The position numbers were made by a program, and so were the translations under genes. A stretch of 35,216 nt of DNA, taken from NCBI RefSeq assembly GCF_003026105.1, contig NZ_PYNW01000023.1, forward strand, positions 1 to 35,216, given 5' to 3'. Origin of the DNA: Photobacterium sp. GB-56. Lineage in GTDB: Bacteria > Pseudomonadota > Gammaproteobacteria > Enterobacterales > Vibrionaceae. The stretch's first letter is position 1; every line of letters starts with the position of its first letter. The notes beneath the pieces were generated by a model. The model had not been told where the DNA came from. It searched no databases and was given only the letters and a program-made list of their open reading frames with translations. Shown piece after piece: positions 7,454-16,362 of this stretch.

Positions 7454-7543
7454 CCGTCATATTATATTGAGATCATACTAAACATCGGACACCGCGCAAA
7501 GCTAGCCTAAAAACAAGGTTCTTAGTGCTCCGTCGAAGAAGTG

Positions 7544-7879
7544 TTAGTAGCCAAGAAAGGCAACCGCAAAAATCGCGATAAAAAAGGTGATCATAAAGGT
7601 ACTGGCGAGAACAAATAGCTTACGTACTTTAATACATTTCGCCATAAAGACCGGATCATGATGCTTTTTATATTGCTCGCTGCGGATGTAATGAAATAAA
7701 CGGATCTGTTTACTGACATTACCTTGAGAAGAGAAAAAACCGCGCCCATCCACTTGCTGATACAACAGGGGATCACATTCTCGCATCACCACCAGCAATG
7801 TTCTTAAGGTACTGATGTAACGAGACGTATTAACAACTGCCACTAAAAAAAGTGCGAAAAGAAATGCATCACTACTCAT
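7544..7879 (-). CDS. uspB: Universal stress protein B (UspB)
   Basis: From the ATG at 7879 the protein has 111 residues, the same length as E. coli UspB, with conserved LRTLLVVMRECDPLLYQQVDG and GFFSSQG segments and a membrane helix at each end. The frame runs 17 codons further upstream, but the chosen start has GGGAGA at good spacing and matches family length. UspB is an inner-membrane stationary-phase (RpoS-linked) protein connected with ethanol tolerance in E. coli; its biochemical role is unknown. It lies behind ftnA in the same direction with a stem-loop between, and opposite uspA. Confidence 0.9.
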   Translation of the reverse strand: MSSDAFLFALFLVAVVNTSRYISTLRTLLVVMRECDPLLYQQVDGRGFFSSQGNVSKQIRLFHYIRSEQYKKHHDPVFMAKCIKVRKLFVLASTFMITFFIAIFAVAFLGY

Positions 7880-7921
7880 ATATATTCTCCCAAAAAATGC
7901 GGTTCCACTCGCCGGGAGATA

Positions 7922-7941
7922 AGGGAGCAAATTTGCTCCCT
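7922..7941 (-). terminator. Palindromic stem-loop between ftnA and uspB
   Basis: AGGGAGCAAA-TTTGCTCCCT, perfect 20-base palindrome 7 bases after the ftnA stop. Few T follow, so read-through into uspB is plausible. Confidence 0.55.
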
Positions 7942-7948
7942 ATCAATA

Positions 7949-8473
7949 TTAGGCTTGTGAATCCATAACAGATGTAGACTCTGCTTTTGCCATCGCGGAT
8001 AAATCTTTATCAATAAAGAATAGTGCCTTACCGTCTTCACCGACTAACTCAATTTTATCTAAAATGCCTTTAAACAATTTTTCTTCTTCGTGTTGCTCTG
8101 ATACGTACCACTGTAAAAAGTTAAATGTTGAGTAATCTTGCGTAGTAAATGCAACATGAGCAAGCTCATTGATCTTCTTAGTAATTAATTGCTCGTGCTC
8201 ATAGGTTTCACGGAATACATCACCTAGTGATGCAAATTCGTGTTTTGGCGCCTCAATCGTACCAAGAATTGGCAATGCGCCTGTTTCGCTCACATAAGTA
8301 AACAAACGTTGCATATGTTCCATTTCTTCAACGGCATGAGCACGTAAAAATTCAGCAGCACCTTCGAAACCTTTATCCTCACACCATGCACTCATCTGTA
8401 AGTATAGGTTTGAAGAGAAAAATTCTAAGTTGATTTGCTCGTTTAGGTTATCAACCATAGCCTTGGCTAACAT
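7949..8473 (-). CDS. ftnA: Non-heme ferritin FtnA
   Basis: 174 residues, four-helix bundle ferritin. Ferroxidase ligands are all in place: Glu17, Glu50, His53, Glu94, Gln127 and Glu130, as in E. coli FtnA. It oxidises Fe(II) and stores iron as a mineral in a 24-mer shell in the cytoplasm. No heme-ligand Met of bacterioferritin type is needed for this call, since the EEMEHMQ and [10 protein letters not shown] wording is FtnA-like. Transcribed away from uspA across a 254-base shared upstream region; likely iron- and growth-phase-regulated, though no convincing Fur box was seen. Confidence 0.95.
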   Translation of the reverse strand: MLAKAMVDNLNEQINLEFFSSNLYLQMSAWCEDKGFEGAAEFLRAHAVEEMEHMQRLFTYVSETGALPILGTIEAPKHEFASLGDVFRETYEHEQLITKKINELAHVAFTTQDYSTFNFLQWYVSEQHEEEKLFKGILDKIELVGEDGKALFFIDKDLSAMAKAESTSVMDSQA

Positions 8474-8727
8474 TGCACTACTCCTGTTTGTTTAAGTGTA
8501 ATCAAGACATTGTCACTGCGCATTGTTTAGAATGCAACTAACGAAAAAAAATACTGAGATAATTCTCTTTTATTTTTCATGAAGTACGAAATCAACAGTA
8601 AAATCGCTTACTTGTTTTTGAAAAATAATTAACCACAACTCCGTAATAAGATGCGACTAAATCGATATTTTTGCCCCATACTCAATGCTAATATGAATCA
8701 TACCTAATGAATATGGAGTGTCAGTTA

Positions 8728-9150
8728 ATGGTCTATAAACATATCCTTGCCGCCATCGATTTATCAGACGATAGCGAAGTATTAGTCCATAAGGCCGCGC
8801 TATTAGCCAAAGCCCTAGATGCGAAGTTATCTCTGATCCATATCGATGTTGATTACGCTGATTTATACACCGGACTCATTGATATTAATTTAGCAGAGAT
8901 GCATGAGCGTGCTGAAAATGATGCGCAAACACGCCTTCATCAACTGGCACAAAAAGCACACTATCCGGTGTCACATACCCTTGTCGGTAGCGGTGATCTG
9001 AGTGAAGAAATTTGTCATGCGATAAAAAACATGGATGTTGATTTGGTCATTTGTGGTCATCATCAAGATTTCTGGAGCAAAATCTTATCATCAACCCGCC
9101 AACTTCTAAGCCGTACGCCTGTTGATTTATTAATGATTCCACTGAAATAA
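8728..9150 (+). CDS. uspA: Universal stress protein A (UspA)
   Basis: 140 residues from the ATG at 8728 (MVYKHILAAIDLS), chosen because it matches the UspA N terminus and has GGAG nine bases upstream; an upstream in-frame ATG at 8707 would add seven residues before it. Conserved segments are IHIDVDYADLYTGLIDINL and VICGHHQDFWSK, and the protein ends DLLMIPLK, as in E. coli UspA class I. It is a cytoplasmic dimer induced in growth arrest, made under RpoD/ppGpp and FadR-type control in E. coli. Divergent from ftnA-uspB. Confidence 0.95.
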   Translation: MVYKHILAAIDLSDDSEVLVHKAALLAKALDAKLSLIHIDVDYADLYTGLIDINLAEMHERAENDAQTRLHQLAQKAHYPVSHTLVGSGDLSEEICHAIKNMDVDLVICGHHQDFWSKILSSTRQLLSRTPVDLLMIPLK

Positions 9151-9172
9151 TCTCGCTATCCCCCTCTTAATC

Positions 9173-9197
9173 CAGCAGCCAACACCGTTGGCTGCTG
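9173..9197 (+). terminator. Stem-loop after uspA
   Basis: CAGCAGCCAAC, loop ACC, GTTGGCTGCTG: perfect 11-base stem, 22 bases past the stop. Only scattered T follow, so it is a less than ideal intrinsic terminator. Confidence 0.65.
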
Positions 9198-9278
9198 CTC
9201 ATACCTGTTATTTTCTACTCTATCTTTCATAGGCGACAAGATTAACTTTCGCTACACTGCATACCCTTAATTTTTCAA

Positions 9279-10169
9279 ATGGATGTTGCTGGCGTAATGG
9301 GATATTTATCTGTCATCACCCTTTTATGGGCGTTTTCTTTTAGCTTAATTGGCGTCTACCTTGCAGGTCAGGTTGACCCTTGGTTTTCGGTATTAACTCG
9401 TGTCAGTTTAGCCGCGTTGGTTTTTATCCCTTTTTTACGCTTTAAACATATTCATCCCAAATTAGCGCTCAAATTAATGATGGTTGGCGCTTTCCAATTA
9501 GGGATTATGTATTGCTTCTACTACCAATCTTTTTTATATCTCAGTGTGCCTGAAGTATTACTGTTTACTATTTTCACCCCAATTTATGTCACTTTGATTT
9601 ACGATGCACTCCATAAACAGTTTTCTCCGTGGTATTTGCTCACCGCAGCAATCGCTGTACTGGGTGCTGCTGTGATCAAGTTTGAAGGCATCAACCAAAA
9701 CTTTATTATCGGCTTTTTCATCGTCCAAGGGGCGAACCTGTGTTTTGCTATCGGGCAAGTGGGCTATAAGCGAATTATCGAACAAGAAACCACAGAGTTG
9801 CCACAACATACGGTATTTGGCTGGTTTTACATTGGTGCTATCTGTATCGCGTTACCGATGTTCTTATTGTTTGGCAATAACGACAAGCTACCGACGACCG
9901 ATACTCAATGGGGGATATTGGTTTATCTTGGTATCGTTGCTTCAGGCTTAGGGTATTTCATCTGGAATAAAGGGGCGACGTTAGTCAATGCTGGCGCGCT
10001 GGCAATCATGAATAATGCACTGGTACCTGCTGGGTTGATTGTGAATATCGTGATTTGGAATCGTGATGTGGATTATTCACGTTTGATAGTCGGTGGCGTG
10101 ATCATAATGTTTTCACTGTGGCTAAATGAAACCTGGGTGAAACGCAAAGTTCAGCAAAGCCAATGGTAA
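9279..10169 (+). CDS. DMT-superfamily (EamA) transporter
   Basis: 296 residues with ten predicted membrane helices in two EamA halves (about 5-135 and 145-290), the usual layout of the drug/metabolite transporter superfamily. The opening LLWAFSFSLIGVYLAGQVDPWF and the SGLGYFIWNKG and NNALVPAGLIVN segments are typical of the carboxylate/amino acid/amine transporter subgroup; E. coli YigM (biotin transporter) belongs to a similar group, but substrate cannot be assigned. The start ATG at 9279 lacks a clear ribosome-binding site; ATG at 9297 would drop six residues. It converges on fre across a shared terminator. Confidence 0.8.
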   Translation: MDVAGVMGYLSVITLLWAFSFSLIGVYLAGQVDPWFSVLTRVSLAALVFIPFLRFKHIHPKLALKLMMVGAFQLGIMYCFYYQSFLYLSVPEVLLFTIFTPIYVTLIYDALHKQFSPWYLLTAAIAVLGAAVIKFEGINQNFIIGFFIVQGANLCFAIGQVGYKRIIEQETTELPQHTVFGWFYIGAICIALPMFLLFGNNDKLPTTDTQWGILVYLGIVASGLGYFIWNKGATLVNAGALAIMNNALVPAGLIVNIVIWNRDVDYSRLIVGGVIIMFSLWLNETWVKRKVQQSQW

Positions 10170-10190
10170 ATCGCTTGTTATAAAAACAAC

Positions 10191-10215
10191 AAAGCCAGCG
10201 TTTAACGCTGGCTTT
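10191..10215. terminator. Bidirectional terminator between the DMT gene and fre
   Basis: AAAGCCAGCG, loop TTTAA, CGCTGGCTTT; T-rich on both sides, between convergent genes. Confidence 0.85.
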
Positions 10216-10233
10216 GGTTTAAACATTTAATCG

Positions 10234-10944
10234 TTAAATAAACGCAAATGCGTCAGCAAACATATGTTCTCTTTGCGCATTTTTATCACTGCAGAAACGC
10301 TCACGGGCGGCACCTGCCATTTCAAAACGACCACACACGTAGATGTCGTACGCTGATAGGCAAACAAAATCTTCTGCAACAGCATCCAATACATTACCGA
10401 CTTTGCCTGACCAGTTTGCAGGGGCATTTTCAACTACAGGCACATAGGTAATGTTGCCGTGTTTTGCTGCTAACGCCTGCATCTCTTCATTCGCATACAG
10501 CTGATCGATACCACGCCCCCCCCAATACACAAAAATAGGCTGGGTTAAACCACGGCTAATGCAGTTATCAAGCATGCTACGGATATAAGAAAAACCAGTA
10601 CCACCGGCGATCATTAGTAGTGGACGCTCACTTTCATGGCGCAGCCATGCATCACCGTGGGCAGCATCAATCACCACAGGTTCGTTGCAATCTAATGCCG
10701 CTTTCATCGCTTCTACTACTTCTAATGCATACGCATTTTGCTCTGCCGCACCAATATGTAGTTCAAGCTCGCCTTCACGACATGGGCTACTGGCAATTGA
10801 AAATGGACGCTTATCTTTCTCGCCCATTACCGCAAGCAGATATTGTCCCGCTTTGAAATCAATCGCCTGCTCAGGCTTTAACAAAATGCGATACGTGTTC
10901 GCGGCTAAGGGTTGTACTGACTTTACTTCGCACTGGATAGACAT
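10234..10944 (-). CDS. fre: NAD(P)H-flavin reductase Fre
   Basis: 236 residues, ferredoxin-NADP reductase fold. Flavin-binding RPFSIAS lies at 46-52, the nucleotide motif AGGTGFSY at 113-120, and the family C terminus is complete ([18 protein letters not shown] then ADAFAFI). The enzyme reduces free FMN, FAD or riboflavin with NAD(P)H in the cytoplasm. It supplies reduced flavin, which UbiX/UbiD chemistry (prenylated FMN) and, in luminous Vibrionaceae, luciferase can use. It is the last gene of the ubiD-ferredoxin-fre cluster, starting 9 bases after the ferredoxin stop, which supports cotranscription. LuxG is a paralog of Fre, but the ubiD context favours Fre. Confidence 0.93.
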   Translation of the reverse strand: MSIQCEVKSVQPLAANTYRILLKPEQAIDFKAGQYLLAVMGEKDKRPFSIASSPCREGELELHIGAAEQNAYALEVVEAMKAALDCNEPVVIDAAHGDAWLRHESERPLLMIAGGTGFSYIRSMLDNCISRGLTQPIFVYWGGRGIDQLYANEEMQALAAKHGNITYVPVVENAPANWSGKVGNVLDAVAEDFVCLSAYDIYVCGRFEMAGAARERFCSDKNAQREHMFADAFAFI

Positions 10945-10953
10945 GGTTTTCCT

Positions 10954-11217
10954 CTAGTCTAACGTTAACACCAAGTCACTTTCCGCGACCGCTTGGCAGG
11001 TAAAAATCCATCCTTCCGCTTGTTCTTTTTCAGTGAGCATTGGCGCTAACTGATAACTCACTTCACCGGATGTTTTACGGCACAGACACATAGCACATGC
11101 CCCTACCTGACAGCGATTGGGAAAAGTAATGCCTGCGTCGAGCGCTGCTTGTAATACCGTTTGCTGCGTTGACGCAGTAAAGGTGATGTTGTTTGGCAAC
11201 AGGCGTACTTGATACAT
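10954..11217 (-). CDS. [2Fe-2S] plant-type ferredoxin between ubiD and fre
   Basis: 87 residues, one 2Fe-2S ferredoxin domain. Cluster ligands are Cys36, Cys41, Cys44 and Cys74 in the pattern C-x4-C-x2-C-x29-C; Cys46 is extra. This small electron carrier resembles the N-terminal domain of oxygenase reductases in which ferredoxin is fused to a Fre-like flavoprotein. Here it is a separate gene 9 bases ahead of fre, so the two probably act together: NAD(P)H to flavin to cluster to an unknown acceptor, possibly a ubiquinone-pathway enzyme. The gap from the ubiD stop is 76 bases. Confidence 0.9.
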   Translation of the reverse strand: MYQVRLLPNNITFTASTQQTVLQAALDAGITFPNRCQVGACAMCLCRKTSGEVSYQLAPMLTEKEQAEGWIFTCQAVAESDLVLTLD

Positions 11218-11293
11218 AATTTTCTCTTACTACTGACTATTTGAAGCAGCAATAAATAATACTCACTCTACCGCTCAGTATAGCGATAAACAG

Positions 11294-13153
11294 TTAGATC
11301 TCGATCCCAAGTTGGTCCCAAATCGCATCTATTTTCGCGACAACTTGCGGATTTTTAACTATTGGGTTGCCCCATTCACGTGCCACAGCATCAGGCCATT
11401 TATTCGTCGCATCTAATCCAAGCTTACTACTTTGGTCTAATACTGACGCTAGCTGTACCGTATCACGGCTAGGATCCATACGTGTAGTGATCGCCCAAAT
11501 AACATCGTTCCAATCACGCACGTTGACGTCTTGATCACACAAGATGACAAATTTTGCATCACTAAACTGCGCCATGAAGTCCCAAATACCTTGCATCACA
11601 CGTTGCGCCTGATCCGCTTCAGTATTGGTAATACTTACAATCGCCATCTGCTGCTTACTTGCCGTCGGTAAGTAAATATCAATGATCTCAGAATAAGTGT
11701 CACGCAAAGCAGCTATGCCCGCTTCAACATCAAATTGCTGATCATATTTGGTTGCAATTGATGGTGTACTCGCAAGCTCAGCGTCCCATTTCACTGTTGC
11801 ATCTAAGCCCATTTTAGAGCCAAGCCCAACCACAGGCGAAGCAAAATCTAATGAGTCAATTGGGGTATTATCAATGAACAAGGTATCACGCACGGGCTCC
11901 ATGTGAGTTGTCATCGCAGACACCACACTGTCCCAATTACGGGCATCGACACTCTCGTCACACACAATCACATATTTGGTGTACATGAATTGGCGCAAGA
12001 AAGACCATACGCCCATCATCACACGTTTGGCATGACCCGGATATTGCTTCTTCATCGTCACCACTGCCATGCGGTATGAACACCCTTCTGGTGGCAGGTA
12101 GAAATCAACTATCTCAGGAAATTGCTTTTGCAAAATAGGCACAAAGACTTCATTAAGTGCCACACCTAATACTGCAGGCTCATCGGGCGGACGACCAGTG
12201 TAGGTGCTGTGATAAATCGGATCGTTACGCATGGTGATATGCGTAATGGTAAAGACATGATGACGCTCTTTCTCGTTGTAGTAACCAGTATGATCGCCAT
12301 ACGGGCCTTCATCAGCAAACTCTTCAGGGTCGATATAGCCTTCCATGACAATTTCTGCACTTGCTGGCACATCTAAGTCATTGGTTAAACTTTTCACCAC
12401 TTCAGTACGACGCCCACGCAGTAAGCCTGCAAAAGCGTACTCAGATAAGGTATCTGGAATTGGCGTTACAGCCCCTAAAATCGTGGCCGGATCGGCACCG
12501 AAAGCGACAGTGATTGGGAATTTCTCACCCGGATGGGTTTCCATCCATTCACGCAGATCTAATGCCCCACCACGGTGAGCCAACCAGCGCATAATGATTT
12601 TATTTTTCGCGATTTTTTGCTGACGATAAATCCCTAAGTTTTGGCGCTTTTTATGTGGTCCTTTAGTGATGGTTAAGCCCCATGTAAGCAGTGGTGCCAC
12701 ATCATCAGGCCAACAGCTCATTACAGGGATTTTATCTAAATCAACCTCATCACCTTGCCACACAATTTCTTGGCACGGCGCATTGCGCAGACGCTTCACT
12801 GGCATATTGAGTACTTGCTTAAATGCTGGGATCTTATCTAACGCTTCACGAAAACCACGAGGTGGCTCAGGCTCTTTTAAATACGCTAATAATTTACCGA
12901 CTTCGCGCAACTCTTTCACTTCTGTGCGCCCCATTCCCATCGCAACACGCTGTGGCGTACCAAACAAGTTGGCAAGCACTGGCATGTTGTAACCAATAGG
13001 ATTTTCAAACAAAAGCGCAGGACCACCAGCACGTAAAGTGCGATCGCTAATTTCTGTTATTTCTTGATCGGGATCGACTGCTTGCTTAATTCGCTTCAAT
13101 TGCCCGTTTTGTTCTAAATAGGCGATGAAGTCTCGCAGATCCTTGAATTTCAT
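11294..13153 (-). CDS. ubiD: UbiD 3-octaprenyl-4-hydroxybenzoate decarboxylase with duplicated C-terminal segment
   Basis: From the ATG at 13153 there are 619 residues; a GTG at 13165 would add four. E. coli UbiD has about 497. Conserved regions include the N-terminal [26 protein letters not shown] and [11 protein letters not shown], which form the prenylated-FMN and catalytic site. The extra length is explained by an internal repeat: a segment from [18 protein letters not shown] to [11 protein letters not shown] (about 348-456) recurs in divergent form from [17 protein letters not shown] to [11 protein letters not shown] (about 490-586), before the usual tail ending [10 protein letters not shown]. 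The enzyme decarboxylates polyprenyl-hydroxybenzoate in ubiquinone synthesis at the membrane. Followed by ferredoxin and fre. Confidence 0.95.
   Translation of the reverse strand: MKFKDLRDFIAYLEQNGQLKRIKQAVDPDQEITEISDRTLRAGGPALLFENPIGYNMPVLANLFGTPQRVAMGMGRTEVKELREVGKLLAYLKEPEPPRGFREALDKIPAFKQVLNMPVKRLRNAPCQEIVWQGDEVDLDKIPVMSCWPDDVAPLLTWGLTITKGPHKKRQNLGIYRQQKIAKNKIIMRWLAHRGGALDLREWMETHPGEKFPITVAFGADPATILGAVTPIPDTLSEYAFAGLLRGRRTEVVKSLTNDLDVPASAEIVMEGYIDPEEFADEGPYGDHTGYYNEKERHHVFTITHITMRNDPIYHSTYTGRPPDEPAVLGVALNEVFVPILQKQFPEIVDFYLPPEGCSYRMAVVTMKKQYPGHAKRVMMGVWSFLRQFMYTKYVIVCDESVDARNWDSVVSAMTTHMEPVRDTLFIDNTPIDSLDFASPVVGLGSKMGLDATVKWDAELASTPSIATKYDQQFDVEAGIAALRDTYSEIIDIYLPTASKQQMAIVSITNTEADQAQRVMQGIWDFMAQFSDAKFVILCDQDVNVRDWNDVIWAITTRMDPSRDTVQLASVLDQSSKLGLDATNKWPDAVAREWGNPIVKNPQVVAKIDAIWDQLGIEI
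11396..12112 (-). repeat. Diverged intragenic duplication within ubiD
   Basis: Two protein-level copies: 11786-12112 and 11396-11686, separated by about 33 codons. Shared landmarks are DxYLP, RVMxGxWxFxxQF, KxVIxCDxxVxxRxWxxVxxAxTTxMxPxRDT and SKxGLDATxKW. Confidence 0.85.
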
Positions 13154-13320
13154 ATCTGATACCACGATTGAGCTACGCCATAACCGAAAATAACAGCGTA
13201 GTGATGAGAATGATTTTCGCTAGTATAACCAGTTGTAGAGGCTAAAACACCCGTTCTGCGGTCTAATTTCGCCACCAGATGTTTCAATTAAGCTGGTTAT
13301 CACCCTAGTAAATAAAGGGG

Positions 13321-14334
13321 TTAGGGTTTCATTGCAGACACTGAGCCCATCGATAACAACTCTTCTATATGAGCAACTAAATCAGGATCACTGCTGGCAG
13401 TTAAGAGTTGTTGTAACCAGTGACCATGACCTTGCTTAAGCAAGTGAGGCGTGATCAACAAACGTTCTATTTCGTTACCTAACTGGTTCTGTAAAAAGAT
13501 TTTGGCTTTATCAGGCAATGGCTTAAAACTGGTTAAAGCGCGGTATGCTGACTCTTTTAATGAAGGGTTTGCTGTTGCTGCAATTAATTGGCTTACCACA
13601 AAATCAGAAGCGGTAACTTGAGATAAACGGTTTAATTCTGCCAAGCTGTATTGATCGGTACGGCGACGCCATAACACATCATACAACTTCGCATCATTAG
13701 AGTGTGCTGCTAAGGTTGCTAAGATGCTGTTATCTGGCAGCCAAATCAGCTGAGGATCTGAATGAAACTGCTCAACCAGCGCATTAATTGCTGGCGGTGA
13801 TAATTGCGCGATCGCACGTGCAATCACTTGGCTGCGCTTCTGTTGCTGCTCTAAATCGCCTTTTAGCCATTCAGATAACGTCAATTTTCCTCGCTCTAAG
13901 TTAATCACAGCTCGCTGGCTCACTAAGTCCTTTTTCCACTCACGCAGCAGTCCATTGGCTTGATTACTATAAAAGAAAGCCATTCGGCTGACGGTATAAC
14001 CATCACCTTGCTCAGTAATAGTAAACGGTGATTGTCGCTTCGCTTGAATTTTGAGCCACGCAATACGAGCAGTGTTAAAACGACCGACTTCGCTGGCGTA
14101 TTTGATCAACTGGCTACGAGCCACTTCTTGAGTTAATGGTGGGAGTTGATCAAGCAGAATCTCCAATGACTGAAAATCACTGTGATCATAATAAGGTTTG
14201 AGCGCCTCAATGTGAGCAACAAATTGTGGCATTTGCTTAATATGCTGGATTTTCGCTTCGGTTATCTCTGTCGCAGAAATAGGCTGTAATGCCGAGGCGA
14301 TCAGCAAGCCTAGCGCACACCAATGTCGTAACAT
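13321..14334 (-). CDS. Secreted hypothetical protein, helical repeats
   Basis: 337 residues. A signal peptide is likely (basic MLRHW, hydrophobic ALGLLIASALQPI, cleavage after SA near residue 21), so the mature protein should be periplasmic. The remainder is almost entirely amphipathic helix, rich in Leu and Gln, with no Cys after the signal; the spaced helical pairs (for example LNRLSQVTASDFVVSQLIAA then LKESAYRALTSF) suggest a HEAT- or TPR-like solenoid. I do not recognise a named family. It lies between rho and ubiD, 155 bases before the ubiD ATG and in the same direction, but whether they are cotranscribed is uncertain. Confidence 0.75.
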   Translation of the reverse strand: MLRHWCALGLLIASALQPISATEITEAKIQHIKQMPQFVAHIEALKPYYDHSDFQSLEILLDQLPPLTQEVARSQLIKYASEVGRFNTARIAWLKIQAKRQSPFTITEQGDGYTVSRMAFFYSNQANGLLREWKKDLVSQRAVINLERGKLTLSEWLKGDLEQQQKRSQVIARAIAQLSPPAINALVEQFHSDPQLIWLPDNSILATLAAHSNDAKLYDVLWRRRTDQYSLAELNRLSQVTASDFVVSQLIAATANPSLKESAYRALTSFKPLPDKAKIFLQNQLGNEIERLLITPHLLKQGHGHWLQQLLTASSDPDLVAHIEELLSMGSVSAMKP

Positions 14335-14408
14335 AACGCCTCCCTAGCGAAGTAAAACTCTTCTTCCTTACCCATACCATCGCAATACAAGGTAATTTCT
14401 GTCAATAA

Positions 14409-14434
14409 AAAACGCCGCCCGTGGGCGACGTTTT
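14409..14434 (-). terminator. Intrinsic terminator of rho
   Basis: Minus strand: AAAACGTCGCCC, short loop, GGGCGGCGTTTT, with one mismatch, followed by more T. About 26 bases past the rho stop. Confidence 0.85.
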
Positions 14435-14460
14435 CAAAATCTGTGACTCAGTACAGCGTA

Positions 14461-15726
14461 TTATGACTTCTGACGACGCATCGCATCAAAGAATTCATCA
14501 TTAGTCTTCGTCATTGATAGCTTATCAATTAAGAATTCCATGCTGTCAGTTTCGCTCATTGGGTGAACGATCTTACGTAGAATCCACATCTTCTGTAGCT
14601 CGTCCGCTTTCGCTAGTAGCTCTTCACGACGCGTACCTGAGCGGTTGATATCAATAGCAGGGAATACACGTTTCTCAGCGATCTTACGAGAAAGGTGAAG
14701 TTCCATGTTACCTGTACCTTTAAATTCTTCGTAGATAACTTCATCCATTTTCGAACCAGTATCAACGAGTGCTGTTGCGATGATAGTTAAGCTACCGCCT
14801 TCTTCTACGTTACGTGCAGCACCAAAGAAGCGCTTAGGACGGTGAAGGGCGTTGGCATCTACACCACCAGTTAATACCTTACCAGAAGAAGGAATTACGG
14901 TGTTGTATGCACGTGCTAGACGTGTAATTGAGTCAAGTAAGATAACCACATCTTTCTTGTGCTCTACTAAACGTTTTGCTTTTTCAATTACCATTTCAGC
15001 CACTTGTACGTGACGTGATGCTGGCTCATCAAACGTTGATGCAATCACTTCGCCTTTTACAAGGCGTTGCATCTCGGTCACTTCTTCTGGACGCTCATCA
15101 ATAAGCAATACCATTAACTCACACTCAGGGTGGTTATGGGCAATACTTTGGGCAATGTTTTGAAGTAGCATTGTTTTACCCGCTTTTGGCGGAGCAACAA
15201 TCAGACCACGCTGGCCTTTACCGATAGGTGATGCTAAATCAAGAACACGTGCTGTGATGTCTTCTGTAGAACCGTTACCACGTTCCATACGCATACGTGA
15301 GTTTGCATGCAGTGGGGTAAGGTTTTCAAATAGGATCTTATTGCGGGCGTTGTCTGGCTTGTCGTAGTTTACTTCGTTAACTTTCAGTAGTGCAAAGTAA
15401 CGCTCACCGTCTTTTGGTGGACGAATTTTTCCGGCAATGGTATCGCCAGTACGTAAGTTAAAACGACGGATTTGACTTGGTGATACATAAATATCATCAG
15501 GGCCAGCAAGGTAAGAACTATCAGCGCTACGAAGGAAGCCGAAGCCATCTTGTAATATTTCTAGAACACCATCGCCAAAAATATCCTCACCACTCTTCGC
15601 ATGCTGCTTAAGAATGGAGAAGATGATGTCTTGCTTTCTCAAGCGGGCAAGGTTTTCTAATCCTAAACTTTCGCCAAGTGATACCAACTTAGAAATCGGT
15701 TGGCTCTTTAATTCTGTAAGGTTCAT
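14461..15726 (-). CDS. rho: Transcription termination factor Rho
   Basis: 421 residues from ATG at 15726 ([19 protein letters not shown]), the same start as E. coli Rho; the frame extends upstream only to a TTG at 15750. The RNA-binding domain includes [19 protein letters not shown]; the Walker A is PPKAGKT near 178-184, Walker B region ends DSITRLARA, and the Q/R loops lie in [12 protein letters not shown] and [11 protein letters not shown]. It is a homohexameric RNA-dependent ATPase that terminates transcription. Order trxA-rho is conserved in gammaproteobacteria. The 174-base leader after trxA contains a long inverted repeat (15876-15913) and presumably the rho regulatory region, since rho is autoregulated in E. 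coli. Confidence 0.98.
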   Translation of the reverse strand: MNLTELKSQPISKLVSLGESLGLENLARLRKQDIIFSILKQHAKSGEDIFGDGVLEILQDGFGFLRSADSSYLAGPDDIYVSPSQIRRFNLRTGDTIAGKIRPPKDGERYFALLKVNEVNYDKPDNARNKILFENLTPLHANSRMRMERGNGSTEDITARVLDLASPIGKGQRGLIVAPPKAGKTMLLQNIAQSIAHNHPECELMVLLIDERPEEVTEMQRLVKGEVIASTFDEPASRHVQVAEMVIEKAKRLVEHKKDVVILLDSITRLARAYNTVIPSSGKVLTGGVDANALHRPKRFFGAARNVEEGGSLTIIATALVDTGSKMDEVIYEEFKGTGNMELHLSRKIAEKRVFPAIDINRSGTRREELLAKADELQKMWILRKIVHPMSETDSMEFLIDKLSMTKTNDEFFDAMRRQKS

Positions 15727-15875
15727 AGTGGTGGGTTTCTTGTCTGTCAAAATCGGGGTTCTATATTAGTTGAGATAAAGATGACCAATAGGGCCTGGTC
15801 AAGAAATGAACGAAAATGTAATTTCTGTGCGCTAAGGTAACACTAAACGTTCTATCCGTCTAGCATAGACGTTAG

Positions 15876-15913
15876 ACAAACCATGTACAACTTACAAATT
15901 GTCCATGGTTTGT
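15876..15913. promoter_or_regulatory. Long inverted repeat between trxA and rho
   Basis: ACAAACCATG pairs with CATGGTTTGT, then after a one-base mismatch TACAAC-side TTGT pairs with ACAA around an 8-base loop. It begins 11 bases after the trxA stop. No T run follows on the minus strand, so it is not a standard intrinsic terminator; mRNA processing, stabilisation or rho-leader control are possible. Confidence 0.6.
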
Positions 15914-15923
15914 AAAATTGCAC

Positions 15924-16250
15924 TTATAGGTTCGCGTCTAAGAACTCTTTAAGCTGTGTTTTCGACAGCGCGCCAACCTTTGTTGCCGCTACACCACCGT
16001 CTTTAAACAGCAGTAATGTCGGAATACCACGAATACCAAACTTCGGCGGTGTTTCCGCATTCTGATCAATATTTAATTTACCAATCGTTAGCTTGCCTTC
16101 GTATTCATCAGCGATTTCGTCAAGAATAGGGGCAATCATTTTACATGGACCACACCATTCAGCCCAAAAATCGACTAATACCGGGCCAGCAGCATTGATT
16201 ACATCAGTGTCAAAACTCGCATCTGTAAGCTGCACAATCTTGTCGCTCAT
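15924..16250 (-). CDS. trxA: Thioredoxin 1 (TrxA)
   Basis: 108 residues from ATG at 16250 ([10 protein letters not shown]); four upstream codons in frame are not needed, and GGAGTGGAAG gives the ribosome-binding site. Active site WCGPC with Cys33 and Cys36, cis-Pro in GIPTLLLFK. Cytoplasmic disulfide reductase recharged by thioredoxin reductase. Divergent from rhlB, upstream of rho, the usual arrangement. Confidence 0.97.
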   Translation of the reverse strand: MSDKIVQLTDASFDTDVINAAGPVLVDFWAEWCGPCKMIAPILDEIADEYEGKLTIGKLNIDQNAETPPKFGIRGIPTLLLFKDGGVAATKVGALSKTQLKEFLDANL

Positions 16251-16362
16251 CTTCCACTCCAACAGTTGATTTTGTTAGCTGATCTTATTTTACCAGCAAA
16301 TCGTTACCCTATTTGAATGGAATACGTTTCGTATTGCAACCCTAAGCTGATATTCTATAGCA

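Noticed and set aside
12345..12992. Plus-strand ORFs opposite ubiD
   Set aside because: Shadow frames of a strongly conserved coding sequence, without ribosome-binding sites.
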